Of a DNA stretch of 64,000 nucleotides, positions 50,000 through 55,759 are shown piece after piece (position 1 is the stretch's first letter; each line of letters opens with the position of its first letter). Made by a program: the position numbers and the translations under genes. The stretch comes from Babylonia areolata (lineage: Eukaryota > Mollusca > Gastropoda > Neogastropoda > Buccinidae): contig NC_134876.1 in NCBI RefSeq assembly GCF_041734735.1, positions 26,504,752 to 26,568,751 of the forward strand, written 5' to 3'. A model generated the notes under the pieces. It worked only from the letters and a program-made list of their open reading frames with translations. It was not told the DNA's origin and did not search any database.

Positions 50000-52309
50000 G
50001 CTTAAACAACACAGCTTTTGAGCTGTGTACAAACAGATTCCAATATGTGGGCTAGCTTGTCCAGAACCAAAAATACCACAAATGATTTGATCTGTATTTT
50101 CATGAGCAAAATGTATTTGATGGTAAACTGGGCAAGTTACATGTCACAATGGAACCAGCTTTTAACATTTATGTAGAAAGGAAATTTTTTTCCTAAAATT
50201 ACGTTTATCTAATATACTTTACCGTGACCCACTAGTGCAGACTCCGGCAGAAAGTCCGATTTCTGTCCTGTGCAAACTACTATCCTATGTCGATTTAAGG
50301 AATTTTCAATAAAAAAAAGACAACGCTGCCAATACATAACTTCCCAGACCTTCAAAAAAAAAAGAGGTGTTTTTGTTGTTTTTCTTTTCAATTTCTTACA
50401 CTGCAAGGTAGAATGTTCTTACCTGTGGTCTGATAGTGTTGTAGTGGAATCTGCCTGAAAATCACAGAGGGATTGTTAACAGTGTTCAAAACTGTCCACA
50501 TGTTGTGTTGAAACACTAAGCTGGTGCATGGCACTCGTCACCATGTAACATGTAAACCACGTGTTCACATCTGGCACCATGTCCTGCATTCATGCAAACC
50601 TTTTGTTCAGCTGGGAGACTGACTGACTGAGTTCAACACAAGCTGCTGCCCTTTATTCTGCTTTTGTTTTCCCTCTGACCATCCTGCAGACATGCCTAAC
50701 TTGGTCATCTTTTCTGTTTCCATTTTTACTCAACTTCACACAAGTAATACTTCCAAAATCATTTCTGACATTCTAAAAATGTTTAAAAGAAAAGTGGAAG
50801 AAAAATTGAAGAGGTTGGCAGCTGATGCAACAACACAAACTGAAGATGAAAAAGGACAGGTGAAATACAATCTTTAAGCAAGCCCAGAATAATCTGTAGT
50901 ATCATAAGCATCACTGGACAGTGAAGTTTGCTGTGAAACTGAGAAATCTGGTCTTGCACCATCATCATTACTGTTAGTAACCCACACCATTGACCTTTGT
51001 ACTCACAGCCGGTAGCACTGTCGCATGGCTCCATTGGTGAACGGCTGAAACAGAGCAAGCAACAAGCAAGAGAACGTTACAGCATGTCAAACCCAAAGAG
51101 ATGGTCACAGCATGTCAAACCCAAACACAATGTCTGGCACAAATATGACAAGTCATCAAACACAACTGTCTGCAAGTGCAAATGAATTTTAACACAACTA
51201 AACTAGTTCATGCTCATGATTTCTGCAACACTGATTCAAAATGTAAATTTTGTGACAAACATCCCAACACTCTATGTAAAATTCACACTTGCACGTTTTC
51301 ATCTATAGAATCTTTCATTGAATGATGCAAACAAAAATTTATACTGACTAAAATACATATTTCCATCAAATTTTGAAATTCTTGTAACAATTTAGTCAGA
51401 AATAGAACAAGCCATTCCTTTGATCACCGATATATCATTTTCAATAATCTGTCAAACATTTGAAAATTAGAACAGACAATATTTCATGGGAATTAAGTCC
51501 CATGCATCATTATGACAGATACTCAGAATGCAAGAACAAAATAAAAGGTATGTTTATTGGTCTGTCATATGGTGTATGCATGCACTAAGGTCAACTTTTC
51601 CATCACAACTTTGAACACAAACCGAACTGAATGCTGTCGCAATCTCTCTCTCTTCTCTCTCCTCTCACCTATCTCATCCATCTCTCTCTCTCTCTCCCTC
51701 TTCTAACTCTCCCTCCATCTCTTCCACCTCTCTCTCTCTCTCCCCCATCCGTTTTCACCCCCTCCATCACACTCTCTACTCACCTCTATCTCCCACATCT
51801 CCCTCTCCTTCCCCTGAAGATTCTCTCTCTCTCTCCCCTCAATCTCACTCTCCTCTCTCTCTCATTTCTCTCTGTCCTCTCACCTTTGTCTCCATCTTGA
51901 CAAGGACCTCGTCAGACGTCCAGGTCTTTTTGAGGGCGTTGTACTGATGGCGAGTGCAGACCTCTGTCTCGTAGCAGTCGATGTGGAAGCCAGCCCAGGG
52001 GTCCTGGGCTTTCTTGGCCTTGTGGATGGCACTGAGCCAGCGCATGCGGGTCGAGCTAGGCGACTGGGCGTGGTTGGTCACCAGTGGCTTCATGCTGATG
52101 CTGATGGGCTTGGCCATCTCGTATGCCCGCTTGATGCGCCTCTCCCTCAGAGGCATGGCCGCCTTGGGGCGCGAGGCCGTGCTTTCCTCATCCGCTTCAT
52201 TGCCGCTGGTCGCACGGCTGTCGGAACGGGATGAGTCAGGCGCAGAGTCCAGGTCGGTGATGGGGAACAAGAGGATGTCCTCATCACTTTCGCTGCACGA
52301 GTCCGACAT
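25634..52309 (-). CDS. EEF2K: eukaryotic elongation factor 2 kinase (eEF2K), 11 coding exons
   Basis: Cytosolic Ca2+/calmodulin-dependent alpha-kinase that phosphorylates elongation factor eEF2 and so slows translation elongation (family knowledge). Exons on the minus strand: 52309-51884, 51044-51007, 49119-48951, 44420-44274, 38413-38153, 37755-37492, 32573-32451, 30389-30201, 28707-28583, 26740-26562, 25758-25634. They sum to 2046 nt with consistent phases, giving 681 residues against about 725 in human. Seen in the protein: acidic N terminus; calmodulin-binding segment around W91-K100 followed by DPWAGFH; kinase core about 105-335 with lysine K175 (YVAK), metal-binding D278 and D288, and zinc ligands H264, H316, C318, C322; regulatory linker about 336-440 with T353 matching the human T348 autophosphorylation site; C-terminal SEL1-like helices ending [15 protein letters not shown]. 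No frame break is seen. Human equivalences come from a recalled sequence. Confidence 0.96.
25785..25870. repeat. short tandem repeat in eEF2K intron 10
   Basis: Two to three copies around ACTATGTCTTCTCCTACA and ACATTACAACA, starting 27 bp outside the exon 11 acceptor. Confidence 0.75.
25870..26540. repeat. 32-bp minisatellite interrupted by a SINE
   Basis: Units CACACAGTGTCAGCACAAAG, TGAGCCCCTTCA lie at 25870-25937 and resume at 26338-26540. The gap is filled exactly by a SINE, so the array is older than the insertion. Confidence 0.92.
25938..26337 (-). mobile_element. full-length tRNA-derived SINE
   Basis: Read on the minus strand: head GGTGGCAGAATGGTTAAGAC (A box) and GGGTTCGAATCCCGC (B box), conserved body with AAGTTTGACTGGAAAATCAA and AAAAAGAACCCATGGCAACG, and 3' end CCTCCTTGAGAAAGTGAAAC. 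It is the best-preserved copy in the window, inserted in eEF2K intron 10 in the gene's orientation. Confidence 0.93.
26562..26740 (-). CDS. EEF2K: eEF2K coding exon 10 (residues 581-641)
   Basis: Begins gcacag|ATCGCGATCG and ends AATGCTG|gtcagt, phase 1. It encodes [26 protein letters not shown] and [20 protein letters not shown], matching human LEALHWYNTALE and AEMLFTGGYGLEKDP. This is the C-terminal SEL1-like region that helps recruit eEF2 (family knowledge). Confidence 0.95.
26808..27020. repeat. (ATAG/AT)n, GT and CA-rich tracts with poly-A
   Basis: ATATAGATAT repeats at 26815-26865, CACACCACA repeats near 26895-26950 and a poly-A run at 27001-27020. Confidence 0.8.
27075..27592 (+). mobile_element. 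piggyBac-like transposon 5' fragment
   Basis: A frame from 27328 begins [20 protein letters not shown] and continues as an acidic stretch with [14 protein letters not shown]. This resembles the N terminus of piggyBac transposases (aligned by recall), but no DDD catalytic domain follows. A TTAA at 27075-27078 followed by CTCATTGGAGATGCGC could be the left end. Truncated or a non-autonomous derivative; lies in eEF2K intron 9. Confidence 0.5.
27620..27975. repeat. about 115-bp tandem repeat
   Basis: Three to four copies around TTACTGGTCAGAGGATCAAA, TCTACACGTTAAGGATCAT and AAGTGATGTCAGTTCC. The third is interrupted by an AATAATAAT run and a fragment of the dispersed tail element (27875-27930). 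Confidence 0.85.
28010..28560 (+). mobile_element. dispersed tail element split by an inserted repeat
   Basis: The family of 8482-8838 is present as CCAGTGGCAGCTGTCAGTCG (28012) and resumes as GCACTTACAGCTTGGTCTCT (28519). Between them lies a foreign segment bounded by a 16-bp direct repeat, TCCATAATTTTAAAGC, at 28069-28084 and 28505-28520. The element ends 23 bp from the exon 9 donor. Confidence 0.7.
28085..28504 (+). mobile_element. about 420-bp retroposon-like insertion
   Basis: Contains GGTTATCGGCCGTAGTTTCG, CGCATAGGCGGATAGTAGTT, TGCACAGGCAGGAATGTCAG and GGAGTCTGCACTAGTTGGGT. The last part recurs inverted at about 32735-32900 and 50180-50290. A 16-bp flanking duplication suggests LINE-mediated insertion. 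No coding frame. Confidence 0.65.
28583..28707 (-). CDS. EEF2K: eEF2K coding exon 9 (residues 540-581)
   Basis: Begins gacag|CCCAGCACA and ends CGCAG|gtatct, phase 2. It encodes [20 protein letters not shown] and [11 protein letters not shown], a near-canonical SEL1-like repeat, matching human DYLLKAAEAGDRQSMILVAR. Phase 2 joins AG to the first A of exon 10 (Arg581). Confidence 0.95.
28715..30005. repeat. 33-41-bp minisatellite in eEF2K intron 8
   Basis: About 34 copies around CATCAACCACTGAGCCAATC and CTCCTCTGTCACA. It starts 8 bp outside exon 9; on the transcribed strand each unit carries TGTGTGACAG, the same sequence as the exon 9 acceptor, and the copy at 28736-28757 also includes two C's of the exon side (GACAGCCCGG). 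Confidence 0.93.
30005..30200. repeat. short tandem repeats next to exon 8 donor
   Basis: About six copies around GTATCAAGTACACACCTGTA. The copy at 30160-30190 (ACACCTCCACAGAACAGTTG) duplicates the donor and last coding bases of exon 8 (ACACCTGCACAGAACAGCTG at 30196-30215). Confidence 0.85.
30201..30389 (-). CDS. EEF2K: eEF2K coding exon 8 (residues 477-539)
   Basis: Begins ctccag|ATTCACCAC and ends TCTGTGCAG|gtgtgt, phase 0. It encodes [14 protein letters not shown], then a SEL1-like helix pair ([26 protein letters not shown]). Human has VHLAMVRYHEGGRF and AVFHLEHAANLGELEA in this region. Both ends are copied in neighbouring tandem repeats. Confidence 0.95.
30405..31800. repeat. G-rich minisatellite seeded at the exon 8 acceptor
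   Basis: About 30 copies of a 44-75-bp unit with GAGCTGTCAATTAGCATGGT and GGAGGTGTGGGAGGGGGGG. Copies nearest exon 8 also hold GTGGTGAATCTGG or GTGGTCAATCTGG, i.e. the acceptor (CCAG|ATTCACCAC) and first coding bases of exon 8. Many poly-G runs make the plus strand G-quadruplex prone. Confidence 0.92.
31845..32245 (+). mobile_element. tRNA-derived SINE, antisense in intron 7
   Basis: Head GGTGGCAGAATGGTTAAAAG, B box GGGTTTGAACTGCC, body CAAGTTTGACTTGAAAATCA, tail CTCCCTGAGAAACTAAAACT. Full length but more diverged than the 25.9-kb copy. Confidence 0.88.
32451..32573 (-). CDS. EEF2K: eEF2K coding exon 7 (residues 436-476)
   Basis: Begins aaacag|GAGGAAGAA and ends CTGGGCCAG|gtgggt, phase 0. 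It encodes [15 protein letters not shown], then [20 protein letters not shown], matching the human LEKKIGKSILGK helix at the start of the C-terminal domain. No exon-derived tandem array flanks this exon. Confidence 0.93.
32690..33020 (-). mobile_element. two dispersed repeat fragments
   Basis: 32735-32900 is an inverted copy of the 28085-28504 insertion family (ACTAGTGCAGACTCCAGCAG, TGTGCAAACTACTATCC). 32960-33015 is an inverted tail element (ATACAATGCTTATCCTATGG, CTCTAAGTGC). The unique DNA to 33720 has no supported feature. Confidence 0.6.
33722..33925. repeat. about 60-bp minisatellite
   Basis: Three copies around CTTGTACATGTAAAACAAAC, CAGAACAACAAAGAAATCCA and CTAACATCTGATAT. Confidence 0.9.
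34205..34525. repeat. 54-56-bp minisatellite
   Basis: Six copies around CTCAGTGAGGTGACAGCCCT, TCACTGAGATCCTGACCTGT and AAGCTCTGTCTTA. Confidence 0.93.
34935..35370. repeat. 49-bp minisatellite
   Basis: Nine copies around TGCAAGTAGTCACAGCACAG, AACTGTGCAGGTGAACCATG and TAAGTGTGA. Confidence 0.93.
35955..36155. repeat. about 50-bp tandem repeat
   Basis: Four degenerate copies around ATTTTGGGTTAAAAATGTGC and ATTGGGCAATACA. Confidence 0.85.
36180..37045. repeat. 55-bp minisatellite, about 16 copies
   Basis: Unit GGGAATGTGCCCCCACATGG, GGTGAAGTACCCAATGATGT, GTGGGGAAACTGTCA with one-base length variants in the C run. The overlapping open frames are repeat artefacts. Confidence 0.95.
37085..37330. 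repeat. about 55-bp tandem repeat
   Basis: Five degenerate copies around TACAAGGTGTTTCATCCTTA and CAGTTTGTAACCCCAAATGG. Confidence 0.85.
37355..37511. repeat. direct duplication of the exon 6 donor region
   Basis: The exon 6 end and donor at 37478-37511 (CATCAGCAGCTCACCT, then GGAGCCCTCACT) recur at 37378-37411 with only a few changes. The copy keeps about 22 coding bases and a GGTGAGCTG donor on the minus strand. Confidence 0.8.
37492..37755 (-). CDS. EEF2K: eEF2K coding exon 6, regulatory linker (residues 348-435)
   Basis: Begins gtccag|AAGCAGTGT and ends ATCACCGAG|gtgagc, phase 0 on both sides. It encodes [15 protein letters not shown], where T353 aligns with human T348 (AKTILRGTEEKC), the main activating autophosphorylation site. 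The rest is low-complexity and rich in Ser, Thr and Asp. The human S366 context is not recognisable; an AGC-kinase-like RRRCIS (S423) is present instead. The acceptor choice rests on phase and on the AVTRVRG match, because the same acceptor is repeated many times upstream. Confidence 0.88.
37738..38112. repeat. about 45-bp minisatellite containing the exon 6 acceptor
   Basis: About eight extra copies. Read on the minus strand, each unit has a CATGTCC(A/T)G then AAGCAGTGTGCGGTGACACR, the 3' splice site and first 20 or so coding bases of exon 6 (KQCAVT). The exon itself is the unit at 37738-37768. Confidence 0.93.
38153..38413 (-). CDS. EEF2K: eEF2K coding exon 5, catalytic core (residues 261-347)
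   Basis: Begins gacag|GCGTTCAGC and ends GACAGACAG|gtcag, phase 0 on both sides. It encodes [45 protein letters not shown] and HSHVCNTIC. It therefore carries H264, D278, D288, H316, C318 and C322, the metal and zinc ligands of the alpha-kinase fold; none is lost. Its acceptor and first coding bases are copied in the 62-bp array upstream in transcription. Confidence 0.96.
38365..38875. repeat. 62-bp minisatellite containing the exon 5 acceptor
   Basis: Seven copies beyond the exon. On the minus strand each has CCAG|GCGTTCAGCC and GGTCAGGCCACAAGCTG, coding bases of exon 5, joined by a 15-17-bp deletion. The outermost copy (38820-38860) keeps the undeleted exon-like form. Confidence 0.93.
38905..39375. 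repeat. 47-bp minisatellite
   Basis: Ten copies around CTTACAACCCACCCAACTGC, AAACGTGTACCATATCAAAT, CATACTG. Unique AT-rich sequence from 39400 to 39690. Confidence 0.95.
39700..40805. repeat. 28-bp minisatellite, about 40 copies
   Basis: Unit TGTGTGCTGTCCACCTATCT, ACACTGAC with shorter variants and a TCCTGCTGTTTCACC variant near 40520-40680. Followed by a poly-T run (40832-40862). Confidence 0.95.
40888..41010 (+). mobile_element. SINE head fragment
   Basis: TGTTGGCCTCATGGTAAAAC with a B-box-like GTCTGAATCCCACACTC, then CCACTGGACCTCGAGTGG, matching the head of the second SINE family (47.1 and 47.7 kb). Cut off by the LINE that starts at about 41013. Confidence 0.65.
41013..44010 (+). mobile_element. 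large LINE fragment (ORF2 from pre-RT to 3' end)
   Basis: Reading plus: [18 protein letters not shown], then RT with [102 protein letters not shown] (YADD catalytic box), then a C-terminal [19 protein letters not shown] ending at 43456 and a 550-bp 3' UTR with a short AACTCTGAAACTCT tail. The frame is broken by several stops and shifts (for example near 41906-41970 and 42657-42790). 5'-truncated, lacking endonuclease; antisense in eEF2K intron 4. Confidence 0.93.
44018..44262 (+). mobile_element. SINE fragment abutting the exon 4 donor
   Basis: TGGATGAGATGATCAACTGA, AAAAGAACCCACAGCAACAA, GTCCCTGGCAAAATTCTGTA, GGGGTGAGCAACCCGAATTT and GAAATCTGTTGCAACAAAGA match the second SINE family (compare 47163-47540 and 47673-47930). 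Its 3' end is about 12-14 bp from the donor of exon 4. Confidence 0.85.
44274..44420 (-). CDS. EEF2K: eEF2K coding exon 4 (residues 212-260)
   Basis: Begins ttccag|GTGGACATC and ends CTCAG|gtattg, both phase 0. It encodes [11 protein letters not shown], then [20 protein letters not shown], one of the most conserved stretches of the family, ending RLTPQ. The donor lies about 14 bp from the 3' end of a SINE inserted antisense in the following intron. Confidence 0.96.
44478..45215. repeat. about 51-bp minisatellite
   Basis: Fourteen copies around TTCATGTGACACTGTTGTGT, TATCATGGTGTGTCTTTACC, TTTCAGCTACC, in eEF2K intron 3. No exon sequence is copied in it. Confidence 0.94.
45380..46525. repeat. 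36-bp C-rich minisatellite, about 31 copies
   Basis: Unit ACCTCCCCTCCCACCCTCCA, CAACAACCCTCACAGT. The period is a multiple of three, so frames up to 476 codons stay open on the plus strand; not a gene. Confidence 0.95.
46734..46765. repeat. (CA)n microsatellite
   Basis: Short CA run. Flanking 46530-47150 is unique intron sequence with C-rich runs near 47055-47085. Confidence 0.85.
47163..47540 (-). mobile_element. tRNA-derived SINE, second family
   Basis: Minus strand: head GGTGGCCAGGTGGTAATGTG, B box GGTTCAAATCCC, body TGACAATGAAAAGGTTGTCC and CTGGCAAAATCATGCAGAAA, then GAGAGCAACCCAAATTTCAC and AGAAATCTGTTGTG at the 3' end. A first-family SINE tail in plus orientation (47545-47612) adjoins it. 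Confidence 0.85.
47673..47925 (+). mobile_element. tRNA-derived SINE, second family, partial head
   Basis: GTGGCAATGCATCCGCCAAT, GCGAGAGAATCTGAGAACAC, AAAGAACCCATGGGAACAAA and AAAGAAATCTGTTGTGGCAA. It ends where the exon 3 donor-derived array starts. Confidence 0.8.
47926..48962. repeat. 36-bp minisatellite made from the exon 3 donor
   Basis: About 28 copies of CCTTCACCTTTTTGGGGGGT, TGTGGTGTTGTACTAA. On the minus strand each copy reads GTACAACACCACAACCCCCC, AAAAAG|GTGAAGG, the end of exon 3 (GTACAACCGCCACAACCCCC, CAAAAAAG|GTGAGG). The array touches the exon, and every unit has a G6 run on the plus strand. Confidence 0.95.
48951..49119 (-). CDS. EEF2K: eEF2K coding exon 3 (residues 155-211)
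   Basis: Begins tttcag|GAAGAAG and ends AAAAAAG|gtgagg, phase 0. It encodes the N-lobe strand with the ATP-contacting lysine ([10 protein letters not shown]175) and the [16 protein letters not shown] helix, ending [10 protein letters not shown]. Both boundaries are unusual: the last 30 or so coding bases and the donor are amplified into a 36-bp array below, and the acceptor with the first 13-15 coding bases into a 47-bp array above. Confidence 0.96.
49105..49792. repeat. 47-bp minisatellite made from the exon 3 acceptor
   Basis: About 14 extra copies of CATGTGCTTCTTCCTGAAAC, CATGATAACTTGTCTTTATC, AACATGT. On the minus strand each has GGTTTCAG|GAAGAAGCACATGAC, the 3' splice site and first 15 coding bases of exon 3. 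Confidence 0.96.
49820..50000. repeat. GT-rich tract with (GT)n
   Basis: ATGTGTATGT repeats, a poly-G run near 49886-49894 and a GT run at 49966-49996. Confidence 0.88.
50180..50290 (-). mobile_element. fragment of the 28.1-kb insertion family
   Basis: TTTCCTAAAATTACGTTTAT, ACTAGTGCAGACTCCGGCAG and GTGCAAACTACTATCC match 32735-32850 and, inverted, 28440-28500. The rest of intron 2 (50290-51000) is unique. Confidence 0.65.
51007..51044 (-). CDS. EEF2K: eEF2K coding exon 2, 38-nt microexon (residues 143-155)
   Basis: Very short exon between tttcag and CT|gtgagt. It encodes [12 protein letters not shown] plus two bases of the next codon, matching the human glycine-rich block PFGRGAMRECFR, which is part of the nucleotide-binding region. 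Phase 2 at its donor fits exactly the first base of exon 3 (CT+G = Leu), giving MRQCYRLKKH against human MRECFRTKKL. Confidence 0.93.
51640..51880. repeat. CT-rich tract next to exon 1 donor
   Basis: CTCTCTCCCT repeats running to within 4 bp of the exon 1 donor. On the transcript it is GA-rich. Intron 1 from 51045 to 51640 is otherwise unique. Confidence 0.88.
51884..52309 (-). CDS. EEF2K: eEF2K coding exon 1 (residues 1-142)
   Basis: Starts at an ATG with A at -3 (GGCACAATG) and ends AAG|gtgag, phase 0. It encodes the acidic N terminus ([20 protein letters not shown]), then the calmodulin-binding helix [10 protein letters not shown] and DPWAGFH, then the start of the kinase core ([18 protein letters not shown]). 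Both latter blocks are strongly conserved in eEF2K. This ATG was chosen because it begins the acidic ITDL-containing segment shared with vertebrate eEF2K. Confidence 0.95.
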
Positions 52310-52507
52310 TGTGCCTGGTGGTCTGACCTTCCTTTCTTCCTTGTGCTTTCCTGCTGTTGTCCAGTTCTCTGCGGTGGTCAGTGTGGATAAAAGCTGCTTC
52401 CTTCTCCAGTGGTGTCTGGCCTGTTTGTCTCCGCGTGGGTCTAATTACGGTCGTTCGGGATCAGCTCCAGATGGCGAATCAGTCGAAGAGGTCTGCCCAT
52501 TCTCCAC
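52310..52507 (-). other. EEF2K: eEF2K 5' UTR part of the first coding exon
   Basis: A good acceptor, tatgtcag|GTGGAG, ends at 52507, 198 nt upstream of the start codon, so the leader is probably spliced here to a distant first exon. The UTR holds one short upstream ORF. No transcript evidence is available; the acceptor is inferred from sequence. Confidence 0.6.
52441..52500 (-). promoter_or_regulatory. upstream ORF, 19 codons, in eEF2K leader
   Basis: ATG at 52498-52500 in a strong context (A at -3, G at +4) opens a frame MGRPLRLIRHLELIPNDRN that stops at TAG 52441-52443, 131 nt before the main ATG. If the leader is transcribed as proposed, scanning ribosomes would meet this uORF first. The ORF is seen; the function is inferred. 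Confidence 0.5.
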
Positions 52508-52511
52508 CTGA

Positions 52512-53830
52512 CATACACAGGACATGACCACAATGAGCAAAGTACACCTATTACAATCACACTGAACAATGACAGTACAATCACACTGAGAAAAGTACAC
52601 CCAGTACAATCACACTGAACAATGACAGTACAACCACACTGAGCAAAGTACACCCAGTACAATCACACTGAACAATGACAGTACAACCATACTGAGCAAA
52701 GTACAACCAGTACAATCACACTGTACAATGACAGTACAACCACACTGAGCAAAGTACACCCAGTACAATCACACTGTACAATGACAGTACAACCATACTG
52801 AGCAAAGTACAACCAGTACAATCACACTGTACAATGACAGTACAACCACACTGAGCAAAGTACACCCAGTACAATCACACTGTACAATGACAGTACAACC
52901 ACACTGAGCAAAGTACACCCAGTACAATCACACTGTACAATGACAGTACAACCACACTGAGCAAAGTACACCCAGTACAATCACACTGAACAATGACGGT
53001 ACAACCACGCTGAACAAATCGTAAAAACTGCAACCAAGATTACCAGGGCTGATCTACCTTCTCTAGAAGACATATATCATAAGTAGCTACTCAAAAAAGC
53101 AAAATCAATCAGCCAGGATAAATCATATCCAGTTTTGGGATTTTCGAGATGCTCCCCTCTGGTCGACAGTACAGAAGTATAAGGACGAAAACCAATCGCT
53201 TCACCAACAGCTTTTTCCCCAAAGCAGTCAATGCCCTGTCTCTCGAACAAATCCAGTATGATAAGTAGAACTGTGCAACCAACAACCATCTACCTGAAGA
53301 TCTAGTCATCAGCCCCATCCACATGTAATATACGGCTTCTGTTCAAATGTGTGTGTGTGTGTGTGTGTGAGAAAGAGAGAGAGAGAGAGCGTGTTTGTGT
53401 TTGTGTGTGTGTGTATGTGCGCGTGCATGCATGCGTGTGTGTGTGTGTGTGTGTGTGTGCAGTGTGTGCATGTGTGAGTATGCACTAGTTTTTAAATTGA
53501 TATGCACTTGCATGTATCCTAATTTCTACTGTATCTGTGTTTGTGTATGATGTTATATTTATGTTCGTACTTTGTTATGTACTATCCCCCCCAATATTCC
53601 TTGTGACCCCGGTACACTTGGTAATACAGACACTTTCTATTCTATTCTAAATTACAACCAGTAAAACCACACTGAACAAAGTGCAACCAGTAAAACCACA
53701 ATGAACACACCACACTGAACAAAGCACAACTAGTAAATTTCCACTGAACAAAGACAGTAAAACCACACTGAACAAAAGCAGTACAACCAGTAAAACCACA
53801 CTGAACAAAGACAGTAAAACAGTAGAATTT
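52512..53830. repeat. 53-bp minisatellite split by a LINE 3' fragment
   Basis: About nine copies of CACACTGAGCAAAGTACACC, CAGTACAATCACACTGTACA, ATGACAGTACAAC at 52512-53015. Degenerate copies (AACCACACTGAACAAAG) continue at 53645-53825 after the insertion. The array starts 5 bp outside the 5' UTR acceptor. Confidence 0.9.
53025..53642 (+). mobile_element. LINE 3' fragment
   Basis: Degenerate coding part (TCCCCTCTGGTCGACAGTAC, AATCGCTTCACCAACAGCTT), then a 3' UTR with TATGTTCGTACTTTGTTATG, CCTTGTGACCCCGGTACACT and a terminal (TTCTA)n. The same 3' end occurs at 5145-5305 and, more worn, at 3935-4020. Internal GT/GA microsatellite at 53349-53460. Confidence 0.75.
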
Positions 53831-54219
53831 TATTTCAGAACTTAAAAGTGAATTTAAATGAAAGGACGTCAGAAAAAAAGTGAGAAAAAAAAGAATAGAA
53901 TTCAGCAAGCAGCCAGCTACAAGAAGTATGGTGGCGTCATGAGAACCCATATACATGCACCAGTTTAAAACAGCACCACAACCAAACAAGGCTATGCAGA
54001 CCAATATCAACTGCACTTCCAGCAGAACAAAAAATACCACAAAGCCAACAGCACATGTATAAAACAAAACACCCACATTACTTATAGTACTGTGTCTGTG
54101 GGACTGTCAGACAGAGAAGGAAGCACAATGGCTGCAATTCACCAACAGCACTGCCCCAATTTCTTCACCACTACTGGGGTAAACAAGCTGGCAGCTCTGA
54201 GGCCTGAAGAAGTGTGTCA

Positions 54220-54595
54220 CAATGTCACACACACACACACACTGCCATGAGGTGAAGCCAGCCTGTCACTAGTGTCAGTCATTGTACCCAGCAACAGTTC
54301 ATCAGATCTGCCCCCATCTGGGTTTGGTTACCTATGTTTTTTGTTGCTGGGAATCGAGAACTTGTGCCTGTAGACCTGTGTCTGTTGGCAAACAACACAA
54401 ACCTGGCTTCAGTCCAACACACATACACACACACACACACACCAGACACACACACAATCACACACACACATCCACAAATGCACCCCAACTCCCACACACA
54501 CACAAAAACCACCACAATTACAAAAACAGCAAACAACCTGTGCGCGCGCACACGCACACACACACACACACACACACACGTGCACATGCGAGCTT
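54220..54595. repeat. CA-rich microsatellite cluster
   Basis: CA runs at 54223-54243, 54418-54475 and 54545-54580. The stretch 53850-54220 and the DNA from 54600 to 55430 are unique intron DNA with C-rich runs near 55145-55190; no gene seen. Confidence 0.88.
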
Positions 54596-55447
54596 ACATT
54601 ATTGCAACAATGGAACAATCACATTCCACAATCCAGCATCCCAGATTTCATTATTTTCTCTGGGCATGCAGAAGACAACTGTGAACTGAACAATCACCAG
54701 ACTTGGAAGAGGCAGGGAACTGGGGAAAAAGCTGCTGATGCAGAACAAGACAGCAAAATCACCTCATCCACCTCGCCTTACAGCAATGGTTGAGTCACAC
54801 TTTTCACCTCCTTAACCTGCAGTTATGAAGCATGACTGACTGTGTAAAGAGATGGATTTGTAACAGTTAATCACTATATACATGTTTATTTCCTCTCCAG
54901 CTATGTGGAACAATTATATTACTATCATTCCTATGGATGACTGATGTCCACACCCATTAACCCATTTTGCTGACAGTCTGCAAACAAACAAAAGAAGTGA
55001 TATCACCTGATCAGATGACAACATCCTAGGAAATTCCTCTCTTCTCTTCTGTTACTGGCTTAAAAATGATCATCAAAGAACAGCAACATTTAGCAAGTAT
55101 CCTTCCTCATCCCCATCACTCCTTCATCCTCTCCCCTGCACCTCCACCCCCCCCCCACCAACCACCACCACCCACCCCCATCTCTTCCTCTCCCCTGACC
55201 CTCCACCCCCTCACCCCCCATCTCTTATTTTTCAGTTTTAACTGTCCCCAATATGCTATCATTTTCAATCTGGTTGCTCCTCCCTGGCCTGTTCTGCCTT
55301 CCCTATCTCCCATGCTAACCCCTACACAACCCCTCCCCAGTACAATGACTCATCCACTGGCAACCTGAGGCAAGTCCAAGTTCTGCATGACATTCTTCAC
55401 TGCCTTTAGGGCGACAGCAGCTGGGGAAAAAATCAAATCACTGTTAG

Positions 55448-55530
55448 CCGCGCGAAATTTGGCCAAGCAGAGCAAACCAATAGGCCTAGTTTGCATCAGT
55501 TTGACATGGTACAGTATATGACACCAAATA
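55448..55530. repeat. short dispersed motif shared with 23468-23550
   Basis: GTTTGCATCAGTTTGACATG and GTACAGTAT(A)TGACACCAA recur at 23.5 kb with about 80% identity by eye. Nature unknown. Confidence 0.5.
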
Positions 55531-55534
55531 AAGG

Positions 55535-55700
55535 TTATGCAAAATCTACTGTTGGGTTATCCAACATATATGGTTAGGTTATGCAAAGTCCATTGTTATG
55601 TAGTGTAAAGTCTACTGTTCAGTTATGCAAAATCTACTACATCTTCTGTTTGGTTATGCAAAAATTTACTGCTGGGTTATGCAAAATCCACTGTTATGAG
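55535..55700. repeat. short tandem repeat
   Basis: Degenerate copies around GGTTATGCAAAATCTACTGT. Confidence 0.8.
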
Positions 55701-55759
55701 TTCCACTTCAGAAGCTTTGACCTCCTTCCACTCACATCTATCTCAGATCTATCTCTCTC

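Noticed and set aside
50410-50453. Possible extra 32-nt eEF2K exon (tttcag|GCAGATTCC ... CCACAG|gtaag)
   Set aside because: It has good splice sites, but 32 nt breaks the phase, and exon 2 joins directly to exon 3 giving MRQCYRLKKH as in human. Could be a poison exon, but nothing in the sequence supports use.
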